Source of the DNA: a virus
IMG/VR virus record: IMGVR_UViG_3300010148_000071
Location: 1-30,363 of that record
DNA length: 30,363 nucleotides
Direction: 5' to 3' (one strand)
The notes beneath the pieces were generated by a model. That model was not told the origin of the DNA, searched no databases, and saw nothing but the letters and a program-made list of their open reading frames with translations. Positions 22,041-29,515 of the stretch are shown piece after piece. How positions within the stretch are numbered: the first letter of the stretch is position 1; every line of letters begins with the position of its first letter. A program made the position numbers and the translations under genes.

Positions 22041-22532
22041 ATGAATATTTTTATATTAAATAAACATCCTCAAATATCAGCTAAAATGCAACATAATAAA
22101 CATGTAGTTAAAATGGTTTTAGAATCTACTCAAATGTTATGTGGAGCATTTGATTTAAAATACAAGCCCCCATATAAAAGAACGCATTACAACCATCCGT
22201 GTTCTATATGGACTAGAGCAAGCAAAGAAAATTATATGTGGCTATTAATACACGCTTTTAGTTTAGCAATAGAATACACGCATAGATATAACAAAGTTCA
22301 CGCATCTCAAAAAGTTATAAACTGGTGTTATAAAAACATAGACAAAATAGATTTTCCAGAGCAAAAAAGAACTCCATTTGCTCTAGCTATGCCAGATCAA
22401 TATAAAACAAGCGATGCCGTAGAATCATATATTTATTACTATATAAGCGAAAAACTACAAAACGCTCAATGGAAAAATAGAGAAAAACCATTTATATTTA
22501 ATAAAGATACTTTAGCACTAATAAACAACTAA
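22041..22532 (+). CDS. Conserved phage protein of unknown function (KHVVKM...FALAMPD family)
   Basis: This encodes 163 residues. It begins MNIFILNKHP, then NKHVVKMVLEST (20-31), YNHPCSIWTRAS, then FALAMPDQYK and a C-terminal WKNREKPF. From memory this exact series of motifs recurs across many phages of several hosts, with the histidines, tryptophans and an HPC triad conserved, but I know no proven function. Conserved H, C, D and W residues suggest an enzyme. It is the last gene of the P2 operon; a strong terminator follows. Confidence 0.7.
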   Translation: MNIFILNKHPQISAKMQHNKHVVKMVLESTQMLCGAFDLKYKPPYKRTHYNHPCSIWTRASKENYMWLLIHAFSLAIEYTHRYNKVHASQKVINWCYKNIDKIDFPEQKRTPFALAMPDQYKTSDAVESYIYYYISEKLQNAQWKNREKPFIFNKDTLALINN

Positions 22533-22590
22533 ATACCTTAAAAGCCTTATGGCAAAGTTGAAATGAAACAAATAGGCGTTTAGCAAAATT

Positions 22591-22620
22591 GGGATAACAC
22601 CGCATCGTTGTCCCTTTTTT
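22591..22620 (+). terminator. Strong rho-independent terminator after the early region
   Basis: GGGATAAC (22591-22598) pairs with GTTGTCCC (22607-22614, one G-U) around an 8-base loop, followed by six T's, G and five more T's. It separates early from late genes. Confidence 0.85.
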
Positions 22621-22634
22621 GTTTTTAATATATA

Positions 22635-22656
22635 GCTATTTTATTAAGTATAGTAT
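22635..22656 (+). promoter_or_regulatory. Candidate late promoter element
   Basis: GCTATTTTAT (22635-22644) followed by TATAGTAT (22649-22656) lies between the terminator and the packaging genes. The same two words occur upstream of the scaffold gene (27068-27077 and 27091-27098), though with 13 rather than 4 bases between them. No convincing -35 box is seen. Weak. Confidence 0.35.
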
Positions 22657-22694
22657 CATATCTAAATTATAACGAAAAAATCTAAGGAGTTATT

Positions 22695-22781
22695 ATGCCA
22701 TACGGAAAAGGTACATACGGAAGTAAAGTAGGAAGACCAAAGAAAAAAAAGAGCAAGATGAAACGTGTTAAAAGAAAATAA
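22695..22781 (+). CDS. 28-residue glycine/lysine-rich peptide (MPYGKGTYGSKVGRP)
   Basis: A perfect TAAGGAGTTATT site precedes ATG 22695. The product MPYGKGTYGSKVGRP plus a tail of mostly K and R strongly resembles a tiny peptide I recall from many marine phages, always near head genes. Its size, Y/G repeats and basic tail suggest a DNA- or capsid-binding virion peptide. Too short for automatic gene callers; the function is unknown. Confidence 0.6.
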   Translation: MPYGKGTYGSKVGRPKKKKSKMKRVKRK

Positions 22782-22947
22782 AGGAGTTACTCTTGATGTC
22801 GAATTAGTAGGGATTAAAAACTTAAAGACTACTCATAATTATAGATTAGAGTTTGACGTTTTTGAAGTAGACACGCCAAGAGTTAAAGAGCTAATTGATA
22901 AATTAAATAAAGTCTTTGCTATGGCTTTAGTGGAATATGACCAATAA
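22765..22947 (+). CDS. Hypothetical protein, about 60 aa
   Basis: The frame is open with a GTG at 22765 inside the preceding gene. An AAAGGAG site at 22780-22785 lies after that GTG but has no in-frame ATG, GTG or TTG at a normal distance, so the true start is uncertain. The product reads like a small ferredoxin-like fold (THNYRLEFDVFEVD, then a helix VKELIDKLNKVF). It sits just before the small terminase candidate. Confidence 0.5.
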   Translation: MLKENKGVTLDVELVGIKNLKTTHNYRLEFDVFEVDTPRVKELIDKLNKVFAMALVEYDQ

Positions 22948-23278
22948 ACAAACGCAGAAGAAACGCTCAAATCATAAGCCTAATGGCAGTTTTGCTAAAG
23001 GGAATAAATTAGGTAATCGCTGGAAGAAAGGCGAGTCTGGAAACCCTAATGGAAGGCGAAATGCTTATACTGATTTAATTAAAGATTATAGTTTTACCAA
23101 AATAGGCGAAAAAGAGCGCAGGGAGGTAGTAGTATCAAAACTATTTAATCTAGCTGAGAGAGGCGATTTACGAGCTATACAATTCATTGTGGAACGCTTG
23201 GAAGGAAAAGCATTAGAACGTATGGAAACAACTAACAAGTCTGAACCAATACAGGTAATGGTTATTGATGAAAAATAA
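22937..23278 (+). CDS. Small terminase subunit candidate (DUF5681-like)
   Basis: This encodes 113 residues. The motif GNRWKKGESGNPNGRR (about 26-41) is the 'KGxSGNPxGR' signature of DUF5681-type phage proteins. The rest is helical (REVVVSKLFNLAERGDLRAIQFIVERLEG). It lies just upstream of the large terminase, so a DNA-recognising small terminase role is the natural inference. It overlaps the preceding gene by 11 bases. Terminase partnership is not proven by motif. Confidence 0.6.
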   Translation: MTNKQTQKKRSNHKPNGSFAKGNKLGNRWKKGESGNPNGRRNAYTDLIKDYSFTKIGEKERREVVVSKLFNLAERGDLRAIQFIVERLEGKALERMETTNKSEPIQVMVIDEK

Positions 23279-23366
23279 AACAATTAAAATTATAAAAGTA
23301 AAAGATCAATATTGGACTTATACAACTTTATATAAAAATGATAAAATGGTCATTAAATACAACTAG
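23268..23366 (+). CDS. Possible tiny gene, 32 aa
   Basis: ATG 23268 lies inside the end of the small terminase candidate and the stop lies inside the large terminase start. The product MKNKTIKIIKVKDQYWTYTT is basic and beta-like. It would fill the 59-base gap and could couple the two genes. There is no ribosome site, so confidence is low. Confidence 0.3.
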   Translation: MKNKTIKIIKVKDQYWTYTTLYKNDKMVIKYN

Positions 23367-24540
23367 AAAAGAAATATTACACAACCCCGCTAGATTTAAA
23401 GTTATTGTTGCTGGTCGCAGATGGGGTAAAACAATATTGAGTTTAATGTATTTATTAAAAGATGCATTTAACCCTGGAGAGCGCAGATGGTTTATCACGC
23501 CAACATATAGGCAAGGAAAAATGATTGTGTTTCCAATATTAAGACAAATGTTTGCTGGATTTAAAGGTGCTAAATTAAACGAATCTGAAATGCTAGTATC
23601 TTTTGACAATGGCGCAGAATTAAGCGTAAAAGGAGCAGATAACGAACATAATCTTAGAGGTGTTGAACTAACTAAATGTGTAATGGATGAAATGGCTTAT
23701 ATCAAACCACACGTATGGGAAGAAATTATTTATCCTATGTTAGCAACCACTCAAGGAGAAGTTTTATTTATTGGGACACCAAGTGGATATGATATTATGT
23801 ATGACCTGTATTCAAAAGGGCAAGGTGAAAAAGATTGGCAAAGCTGGAAATTTACTACAGTTGAAGGTGGCTTTGTACCATTAGAAGAAATAGAAAGGGC
23901 TAAAAAAACTATGGACGAAGTCATATTTAGGCAAGAGTTTGAGGCTTCTTTTGAAACAACTGGTAATAGGGCTGCATATAATTTTGATCGCGATGTTAAT
24001 TGTTTTAAGGCTAAAGAACTTTCTAATAACTTATGGTGGGGAGTTGATTTTAATGTGGACTTTATGACTGCAGTTTTAGCCTGTGAATATACAGATGGAA
24101 CTATACACTTTTTTGATGAGCTTAGATTAAAAAATAGCAACACTGAAGAGTTATCTATTAAAATGAAAAAGGTTGCTCCAAATATCGAGTGTTATCCAGA
24201 CCCTGCAGGTAAAGCTAGAAGCACCACCAGTAGGAGGTCTGATCATCAAATATTAAGAGACCACGGGTTTTTAATACGCGCTAAAAAATCGCACCCAAGT
24301 CACATAGATAGATTAAACGCTTTAAATAGAAAATTAAAAGATGCAGAAGGTAAAGTTGGAATGACCATTGATCCTTCTTGCACTTATTTAATAAAAGATT
24401 TAGAACAATGCCAAAGAGATAAATATGGAAAGCTAGATAAAAAAGATATGCAATTAACACACGCACTTGACGCATGTTCTTATGCTATTAGCCATAAATT
24501 TCCTATTCGTAGAATGGTTGGCTCAACAATAAACTGGTAG
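23338..24540 (+). CDS. terL: Terminase large subunit (packaging ATPase/nuclease)
   Basis: This encodes 400 residues. Walker A is AGRRWGKT (25-32), Walker B is CVMDEMAY (Asp117, Glu118), and the coupling motif region is FIGTPSG (about 143-149). The RNase H-like nuclease begins at WWGVDFNVDF (Asp237, Asp241) with later acidic residues at YPDPAG and ALDACSYA. It pumps DNA into the procapsid through the portal and cuts the concatemer. At 400 residues it is short but complete, with no insertion. No clear ribosome site precedes ATG 23338, so translation may be coupled from upstream. Confidence 0.93.
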   Translation: MIKWSLNTTRKEILHNPARFKVIVAGRRWGKTILSLMYLLKDAFNPGERRWFITPTYRQGKMIVFPILRQMFAGFKGAKLNESEMLVSFDNGAELSVKGADNEHNLRGVELTKCVMDEMAYIKPHVWEEIIYPMLATTQGEVLFIGTPSGYDIMYDLYSKGQGEKDWQSWKFTTVEGGFVPLEEIERAKKTMDEVIFRQEFEASFETTGNRAAYNFDRDVNCFKAKELSNNLWWGVDFNVDFMTAVLACEYTDGTIHFFDELRLKNSNTEELSIKMKKVAPNIECYPDPAGKARSTTSRRSDHQILRDHGFLIRAKKSHPSHIDRLNALNRKLKDAEGKVGMTIDPSCTYLIKDLEQCQRDKYGKLDKKDMQLTHALDACSYAISHKFPIRRMVGSTINW

Positions 24541-24556
24541 AAATAAGGAAAATATA

Positions 24557-25912
24557 ATGTATAATTTTGGCAAATCCGTAAACAAAGTAATTATTCCAGA
24601 CCTTGCAGAAACAGCTGTTATTGATAGCGTTGCAAACGCATCTAAGGAATATTTTCAAAAACAAGATACTAATAAACTAGAGTCAATAGATTATTATTAT
24701 AATCAAAATTTAGATAATCATTTAGAGCAATGGTTCGCTTCCGATAGCTTAACACAAGTTCCTCCATTTATTTCTAGTTGCGTTCCTAGATTTGCTAAAG
24801 CTAGAATGATGTTATATAAAAATGCGCCGCAAAGATTAATAGCAGGTGAATCTAATGAAGATTATAATGCATTGACTTTTAAATTAAATAGCCATACAAG
24901 AGAATTTGCAGAGTTGAGTTGGTTATTAGGTCAATGCTGGATGAAGTCTGTTTATAATGAAAGGCGTGAAAGATTAGAATATGAAATTTTACCAGTGGTT
25001 CAAGAGTATTTTATTTATGGAGAAAGAGAACCATACGGATATAGTTATGAAATAGAATCTATTGATGTTAATAGGCGTTTTGTATTCTGGAGCGAATCAA
25101 GAGAAGGTATCCCTGGAATGCATTTTGAGTTTAATAATAAAGGGCAAAGATTTGCTATAATGGGTAATGAAGATATGTTAAACCCTTATGGGATAAACCC
25201 TATTAGTTCTGTTGCTTTTAATTCAGACGCATATGACGTTACAAGAGCATCTCTACATATCGCTATGGCTATGACTGAAATCGCTTTATCTGTTAGGTCA
25301 AGATTAGGTCAGCCTGTATTTACAGGAATCGAAGAAGGGCAAAGCAAAATTAAATCTGGTATTGATAATGCAATTATATTACCAGAAGGAGCGACATTTG
25401 ATTATAAATCACCTGCTGGAAATTTAAATGAATTAATTGATGCTGTTAAATCTATGGCAAATCAAACAGCAGAAAATAATCAATTAAGAATTAGATGGGG
25501 TGAGTCAGGTGGTAATACACCAAGTGGTGAAGCTCTTAGGATATTAGAAATTGAAAACCTTGAAGCTAGAAAAAGTGATGAAGGTTTATTTAGGGAATGG
25601 GAAAGCTCAAGATATGAAATTGATAGGACTATATTAGAAACACATAACAAGATAACATTATCAGAAGATTACTCTGTTGACTTTGGTGAAGTAAGCTATC
25701 CGATGTCGCCAGAGCAAGAAAGAGCGTGGCTTGATTGGAAACTAGAAAAAGGTATAATGACTCAAAAAGAGCTTTTATTATACTTTAACCCTGATATGTC
25801 CGATAATGAAATAGATTCTAAGCTTAATGAAGTAAGAGAAGAAACAAGGGCAAATACAGAAGCGACAACACCACAATCAACCTTTCAAAGATTAGTAAAC
25901 GCCAATGCCTAA
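24557..25912 (+). CDS. Portal protein
   Basis: This encodes 451 residues, behind AAGGAAAATATA. It follows the large terminase and precedes the Mu-F-like gene, the invariant order for portals. SSCVPRFAKARMMLYKNAPQ (about 75-94), PYGINPISSVAFNSD and the helical MANQTAENNQLRIRWGESG resemble portal wing, stem and crown elements. A conserved-looking acidic helix and a polar C-terminus follow. The dodecameric ring would form the DNA gate of the capsid. The call is from order, length and composition. Confidence 0.8.
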   Translation: MYNFGKSVNKVIIPDLAETAVIDSVANASKEYFQKQDTNKLESIDYYYNQNLDNHLEQWFASDSLTQVPPFISSCVPRFAKARMMLYKNAPQRLIAGESNEDYNALTFKLNSHTREFAELSWLLGQCWMKSVYNERRERLEYEILPVVQEYFIYGEREPYGYSYEIESIDVNRRFVFWSESREGIPGMHFEFNNKGQRFAIMGNEDMLNPYGINPISSVAFNSDAYDVTRASLHIAMAMTEIALSVRSRLGQPVFTGIEEGQSKIKSGIDNAIILPEGATFDYKSPAGNLNELIDAVKSMANQTAENNQLRIRWGESGGNTPSGEALRILEIENLEARKSDEGLFREWESSRYEIDRTILETHNKITLSEDYSVDFGEVSYPMSPEQERAWLDWKLEKGIMTQKELLLYFNPDMSDNEIDSKLNEVREETRANTEATTPQSTFQRLVNANA

Positions 25913-26597
25913 TGTTCAACCAGCTGTTGATAGATTTATAAATGAAATTGAAAGACTAGAAAGAAAATTTGAAAAAGACTTAAATAAATTAGTTGTTCAG
26001 TTAAGTAGGATGTCAGATACTGAAGTAATTAGAGCAACTAGAGAATTAAATTTTTTTCAAGAATTAACAAACAGTGGATATGGAAAAGCTTTAGATAATT
26101 TTGATGAAAGCTATGCTGTTATGTTACAAGCTGCAATTAGGGAAGGAAATAAAAGAGGAATCCCTGCATTAGCTGGAGCATCTGTTGAATCGCTAGAAGT
26201 TTTAAAAGATATGGATTTTGAAAGACTCTTAGGCAGAGCGAGTATATATTCGAATGAATTAGAGATACAGCTTTTTAGAGGTGTTTTTGGAGGTGTAAAT
26301 CCTAAAACAATTAGCGATAACTTAATAAATACACGATTAGCGAGTCATCAACTAAATGTTGTGGCTTATGACGGATTAAAAATATTTGATGATATGGCTA
26401 GATATAAAGTGTTTGAAGGTCAAGATGTAAAGTGGGTTTATATTGGACCACAAGATGCTAACACTAGAGATGAATGTAGAGCAACAAAAGATAACGAACC
26501 AAAAGAAGGTTATACAGAATCAGAAGTTGGTTCTAGCGATACGCCATTTGGAGTTCGTGGAGGTTTTAATTGCAGGCATAGTTGGATGGTAAGATGA
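25905..26597 (+). CDS. Minor head protein, Mu F / SPP1 gp7-like
   Basis: This encodes 230 residues. The C-terminus has the head-morphogenesis signature: DANTRDECRATKDNEP, then TPFGVRGGFNCRHSW (about 210-226), i.e. D-x-x-T-x2-x-C...G-x-N-C-R-H. The N-terminal half is helical (VDRFINEIERLERKF). Such proteins are injected or capsid-internal and help DNA ejection and head assembly. It overlaps the portal gene by 8 bases and the next gene by 4. Confidence 0.8.
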   Translation: MPNVQPAVDRFINEIERLERKFEKDLNKLVVQLSRMSDTEVIRATRELNFFQELTNSGYGKALDNFDESYAVMLQAAIREGNKRGIPALAGASVESLEVLKDMDFERLLGRASIYSNELEIQLFRGVFGGVNPKTISDNLINTRLASHQLNVVAYDGLKIFDDMARYKVFEGQDVKWVYIGPQDANTRDECRATKDNEPKEGYTESEVGSSDTPFGVRGGFNCRHSWMVR

Positions 26598-27064
26598 AAT
26601 CAAAAGACTTAGTTAAATTTAAAAAAAGTCAATGGCTAAAGCTTGGTGGTAAATTAGCAACTAGAATAGTTGAAGATGCTGACAAAGGAATAAGTCAAGA
26701 TGGTGATGGTGTTAAATTTCCTGCATATAGTACGGATTATTCATTAAAAAAAAGAATAGGTAAAGCTACACCAAAAGGTGTCAGTGCAAGTAAACAAACA
26801 AACCCTCCTAATTTAAGATTAACAGGTACAATGCTTAATTCTTTAAAAGTTCAAAAAGCTACAACAGAAAGCGTTGAAATAAATTACAGAGATGGGGAAA
26901 AAGTCATAGGTCATTCTAGAAAAAGAGGAAACAAACCTAAGAGAAATATATATGGCTTAAATAATAAAAATTTACAATTCGTTCAAGATTTTATTAACGA
27001 CAATATTAATGATAATATTAAAAAGTTTAATAAGAAAGATATAATAATTGACGTTAAAATATAG
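26594..27064 (+). CDS. Virion morphogenesis / tail completion-like protein
   Basis: I take ATG 26594, overlapping the upstream stop (ATGA); an in-frame TTG at 26582 is unsupported. The product has 156 residues and is basic, with NPPNLRLTGTMLNSLKV (about 76-92), typical of the phage virion morphogenesis (gpG/gp10-like) family: 'LxxTGxLxxSI'. It also has FPAYSTDYSLKKRIGK near residue 45. Such proteins act at the head-tail junction. Its position within the head module rather than beside the neck genes is unusual. Family from motif, role from inference. Confidence 0.6.
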   Translation: MKSKDLVKFKKSQWLKLGGKLATRIVEDADKGISQDGDGVKFPAYSTDYSLKKRIGKATPKGVSASKQTNPPNLRLTGTMLNSLKVQKATTESVEINYRDGEKVIGHSRKRGNKPKRNIYGLNNKNLQFVQDFINDNINDNIKKFNKKDIIIDVKI

Positions 27065-27066
27065 TT

Positions 27067-27101
27067 GGCTATTTTATGAAAGTTTATTTTTATAGTATAT
27101 T
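27067..27101 (+). promoter_or_regulatory. Candidate promoter upstream of the scaffold gene
   Basis: The 60-base gap has TATAGTAT (27091-27098) and TATATT (27096-27101) as -10 candidates, preceded by GGCTATTTTATGAAAGT (27067-27083), which resembles the sequence upstream of the packaging genes (22634-22649). There is no clear -35 box. AAGAGGA (27114-27120) is the ribosome site of the next gene. Confidence 0.35.
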
Positions 27102-27124
27102 AACTAAAATAATAAGAGGACAGA

Positions 27125-27709
27125 ATGTCTGAAGAAACAAATACACAGGGCGTGGAAAACCAACCAAAGGCTTACGTTGAGAGACCAGTGGTGGAAAAAC
27201 CTATATCAACAGAGATGGCAACTGAAAGCCAGGAAAAAGACCTTGAATTACCTGATTATGGTCAATTAGTGCAGGAAAGCAAAAAGTACAGGAAACGTGC
27301 TCAAGAATCAGAAGCAAAACTTGAAAAGCTAGTTAAGAAAGGCGAAGCAGAAAGAACAAAGCAAATGGAAGAACAAAACCAATGGCAACAACTAGCTGAA
27401 GAAAGAGCTTTAAAAATTCAAGAACTAGAACCTATTGTAGAGCAATTTAAAAAAGATGAAGCTCAACAAAGAGATTCTATATTGAGTACACTAAGCGAAG
27501 AAGATCGAGAGCAGTTTGGTGATTTACCAATTACAAAGCTCAGAATCTTAGCAAATAAATTAAACCCTAATGAAAAAAGCGTTCCTAATACAAGTGGAAC
27601 TCCAGCAAGAGCTGTTAATCCTTCTAATAAAAATTGGACTACAATGACCGATAATGAAAGAAGATCGAACTGGGCAGATATTGTAAAGGGTTATGCGCTT
27701 AGAAAATAA
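27125..27709 (+). CDS. Scaffold protein
   Basis: This encodes 194 residues, highly charged and almost entirely helical: a disordered acidic N-terminus, a long coiled coil (about 45-115, e.g. KKYRKRAQESEAKLEKLVKK), LSEEDREQFGDLPI, and a C-terminal basic helix (RRSNWADIVKGYALRK) that would bind coat subunits. It lies directly upstream of the coat gene, where internal scaffolds lie. It directs procapsid assembly and is then released. No protease motif was seen. Confidence 0.8.
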   Translation: MSEETNTQGVENQPKAYVERPVVEKPISTEMATESQEKDLELPDYGQLVQESKKYRKRAQESEAKLEKLVKKGEAERTKQMEEQNQWQQLAEERALKIQELEPIVEQFKKDEAQQRDSILSTLSEEDREQFGDLPITKLRILANKLNPNEKSVPNTSGTPARAVNPSNKNWTTMTDNERRSNWADIVKGYALRK

Positions 27710-27719
27710 GGAGTCTTAA

Positions 27720-28604
27720 ATGGCTGATTATCACGGTTTTTCGGGTGATGTAACCCAAAAATCTGACATTGATGTATTCGTTCCTGAACTATGGGGTGAC
27801 GGAGTACTTCGATATTTTGAAAAGTCTTTAGTTTTTAAACCATTCTTTGATGATTATTCTAGTTTGGTTCAAGGGCGTGGAGACGTTTTACACATTCCAA
27901 CAATGCAAGAAGTTGCAAGTGCTACAAAAGATGCAAATGATTCAGTAGATTATACTGCTAACGTTGAAACAGATATTGATTTAGCAATAGATCAACACGT
28001 TTATGCAGCTAAGCTATTTGAAGATATTGCAATGGTACAAAGCAACGAACAGCTTTTTGATAAGTATGCTCAATCTATGGCTTATGCTCTAGGAAAAGCA
28101 GTTGATACAAAAATAGAAGCATTATTGCAAACTATTGGAACAACTCAAACTCTAGCTGCAGACAACACAATGTCAAACGCTGATGTTGAAACTGCTCTAG
28201 GCACTTTAATGGCTAATGATATACCAGCTGATGAATGTGCTTTTTTTGTTAATCCTCTTATTTATGCTGACTTAATGAACTCAAAGGCATTTGTAACGAA
28301 TAACTCTGGCGCAGGTGTTGGTTTTGGTAATGATAACGCAGTAATGCAAACTGGTCTAGTTGGAAACCTTTTTGGTATTCCAGTAATGACTAGCTCTTTA
28401 ATTCCTACAACAACTTCAACAGGAATTGAAGCTGCATATTTAGTACATAAATCAGCTATAGCAGTAGCAGTTCAGCAGGATATAAGAGTACAATCTGAAT
28501 ACGATGTATCTTATCTAGGAACTAAAGTTGTGGCTGACATCATTTATGGTGCAGTAATTACTACATCAAATCATGTTAAAGGAATAGAATTTTTAAATCC
28601 TTAA
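27720..28604 (+). CDS. Major capsid protein
   Basis: This encodes 294 residues, behind AAGGAGTC. It starts MADYHGFSGDVTQKSDIDVF; features typical of the HK97 fold are the long helix (AMVQSNEQLFDKYAQSMAYALG), ECAFFVNPLIYADLMNS (P-domain/A-domain strand-helix) and the C-terminal IYGAVITTSNHVKGIEF. It belongs to the P22/T7-like coat type without a proteolysed delta domain, since a separate scaffold is encoded. A terminator-like hairpin right after it fits high-level expression. Order and length support the call. Confidence 0.85.
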   Translation: MADYHGFSGDVTQKSDIDVFVPELWGDGVLRYFEKSLVFKPFFDDYSSLVQGRGDVLHIPTMQEVASATKDANDSVDYTANVETDIDLAIDQHVYAAKLFEDIAMVQSNEQLFDKYAQSMAYALGKAVDTKIEALLQTIGTTQTLAADNTMSNADVETALGTLMANDIPADECAFFVNPLIYADLMNSKAFVTNNSGAGVGFGNDNAVMQTGLVGNLFGIPVMTSSLIPTTTSTGIEAAYLVHKSAIAVAVQQDIRVQSEYDVSYLGTKVVADIIYGAVITTSNHVKGIEFLNP

Positions 28605-28622
28605 ACCTTGAAAAAAAATATT

Positions 28623-28647
28623 GGGTGGTGTTAATTCGCCACCCTTT
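28623..28647 (+). terminator. Terminator-like hairpin after the coat gene
   Basis: GGGTGGTG (28623-28630) pairs with CGCCACCC (28637-28644) with one G-U pair and a TTAATT loop, followed by TTTA. The T run is short, so it may only attenuate reading into downstream genes. Confidence 0.65.
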
Positions 28648-28661
28648 ATTAAAAGGAAGTT

Positions 28662-28823
28662 ATGATAATACTTAAAAAAGATAAACATTACGAACATACC
28701 CTAGATACTGATAAAGCTTCAAAAATGGTTCAAAATGGCTATGAAGTTGTAAAGGGTAAGACTATATTAGACAAAGCAAAAAAAGAAGTAAAAACAAAGA
28801 AAAAGCCTATTAAGAAAAAGTAA
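28662..28823 (+). CDS. Small lysine-rich protein, 53 aa
   Basis: AAAAGGAAGTT precedes ATG 28662. It starts MIILKKDKHYEHTLDTDKAS, then KMVQNGYEVVKGKT and a tail rich in K. The N-terminal part resembles the small 'xxxxDxDKAxxMxxxGYExV' phage proteins found next to coat genes; the role is unknown. It follows the coat terminator and so is probably expressed at a lower level. Confidence 0.6.
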   Translation: MIILKKDKHYEHTLDTDKASKMVQNGYEVVKGKTILDKAKKEVKTKKKPIKKK

Positions 28824-28877
28824 CAAAAATATGGCTCGTTCACGGTTAACCATTAACCTTAGAGATTAGGAGAATCA

Positions 28878-29162
28878 ATGGCAACATCAAATCTACACAA
28901 TTATACAACTCAAGAAGCTCAAAATAGACTCGGTGGTGGTGGTTACGATTATGTAACAAACGCAACTGTAAACTCTCATACTTATGTGGCAATTCAAGCA
29001 TTATCAGTTGATTGCGTAGTTACAGCCACGTCAGTTGATACCGATATTTGGGACACATTAACAAGCGTAACAATTTTAGCAGGTCAAACTATTTATGGTG
29101 AATGGTCAAGCGTAGCAGTAGCCAATGGTGATTTTGCTTTAGTATATAGAAAATCTAGCTAG
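28878..29162 (+). CDS. Small virion-type protein, 94 aa (paralogue of the next gene)
   Basis: TAGGAGAATCA precedes ATG 28878. It begins MATSNLHNYTTQEAQNRLGGGG and is beta-rich after that, ending VILxx-like strands (TSVTILAGQTIYGEWSSVAV). The N-terminal NLHxxxxQEAxN motif recurs in the next gene. The beta-rich domain with 'VTILAGQTIYG' is typical of small phage head-decoration or fibre-adaptor proteins. Position between coat and fibre fits such a role. The family is not named. Confidence 0.65.
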   Translation: MATSNLHNYTTQEAQNRLGGGGYDYVTNATVNSHTYVAIQALSVDCVVTATSVDTDIWDTLTSVTILAGQTIYGEWSSVAVANGDFALVYRKSS

Positions 29163-29170
29163 AGGATAAT

Positions 29171-29515
29171 ATGGCAAATCTACATAAAAGATCGGTTCAA
29201 GAAGCATTAAATGCGACAGTTGGAGGTAATTGGACAGTAAATTCTGCTGGTACTGCAGGTTCAAGTGCTAGTACAGGAAACACAACTCATTTAGCTCTAG
29301 CCACTATGACTTCAACAATCGGAATACATTCCGCAGTAGAAATTTATTTTAATTTCACAACTACTGCTACTGATGTAAACGCTTCAAATGATATGATAAT
29401 TCCTAAGAATACCCTTACTTTTTTAACAGTTCCAAGGGGATTAGGAAATACAGTATATCTAAATTATAATTCAACTAGCACAACGACTGGTGCTGTAAGA
29501 GTAGTGGAGATATAA
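29171..29515 (+). CDS. Small virion-type protein, 114 aa (paralogue of the previous gene)
   Basis: GAGGATAAT precedes ATG 29171. It begins MANLHKRSVQEALNATVGGN, sharing NLH-x4-QEA-x-N with its neighbour, and continues with T/S/N/A-rich strands (THLALATMTSTIGIH; TFLTVPRGLGNTVYL). It is likely a trimeric or beta-sandwich virion surface protein. Its stop overlaps the fibre ATG (TAATG). Two N-terminally matching genes side by side suggest proteins that dock at the same virion site. Confidence 0.65.
   Translation: MANLHKRSVQEALNATVGGNWTVNSAGTAGSSASTGNTTHLALATMTSTIGIHSAVEIYFNFTTTATDVNASNDMIIPKNTLTFLTVPRGLGNTVYLNYNSTSTTTGAVRVVEI

Noticed and set aside
23751-24143. 130-codon open frame on the - strand inside the large terminase
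   Set aside because: It lies opposite a gene with all terminase motifs; the product is a serine-rich mirror of that coding sequence without any signal of its own.
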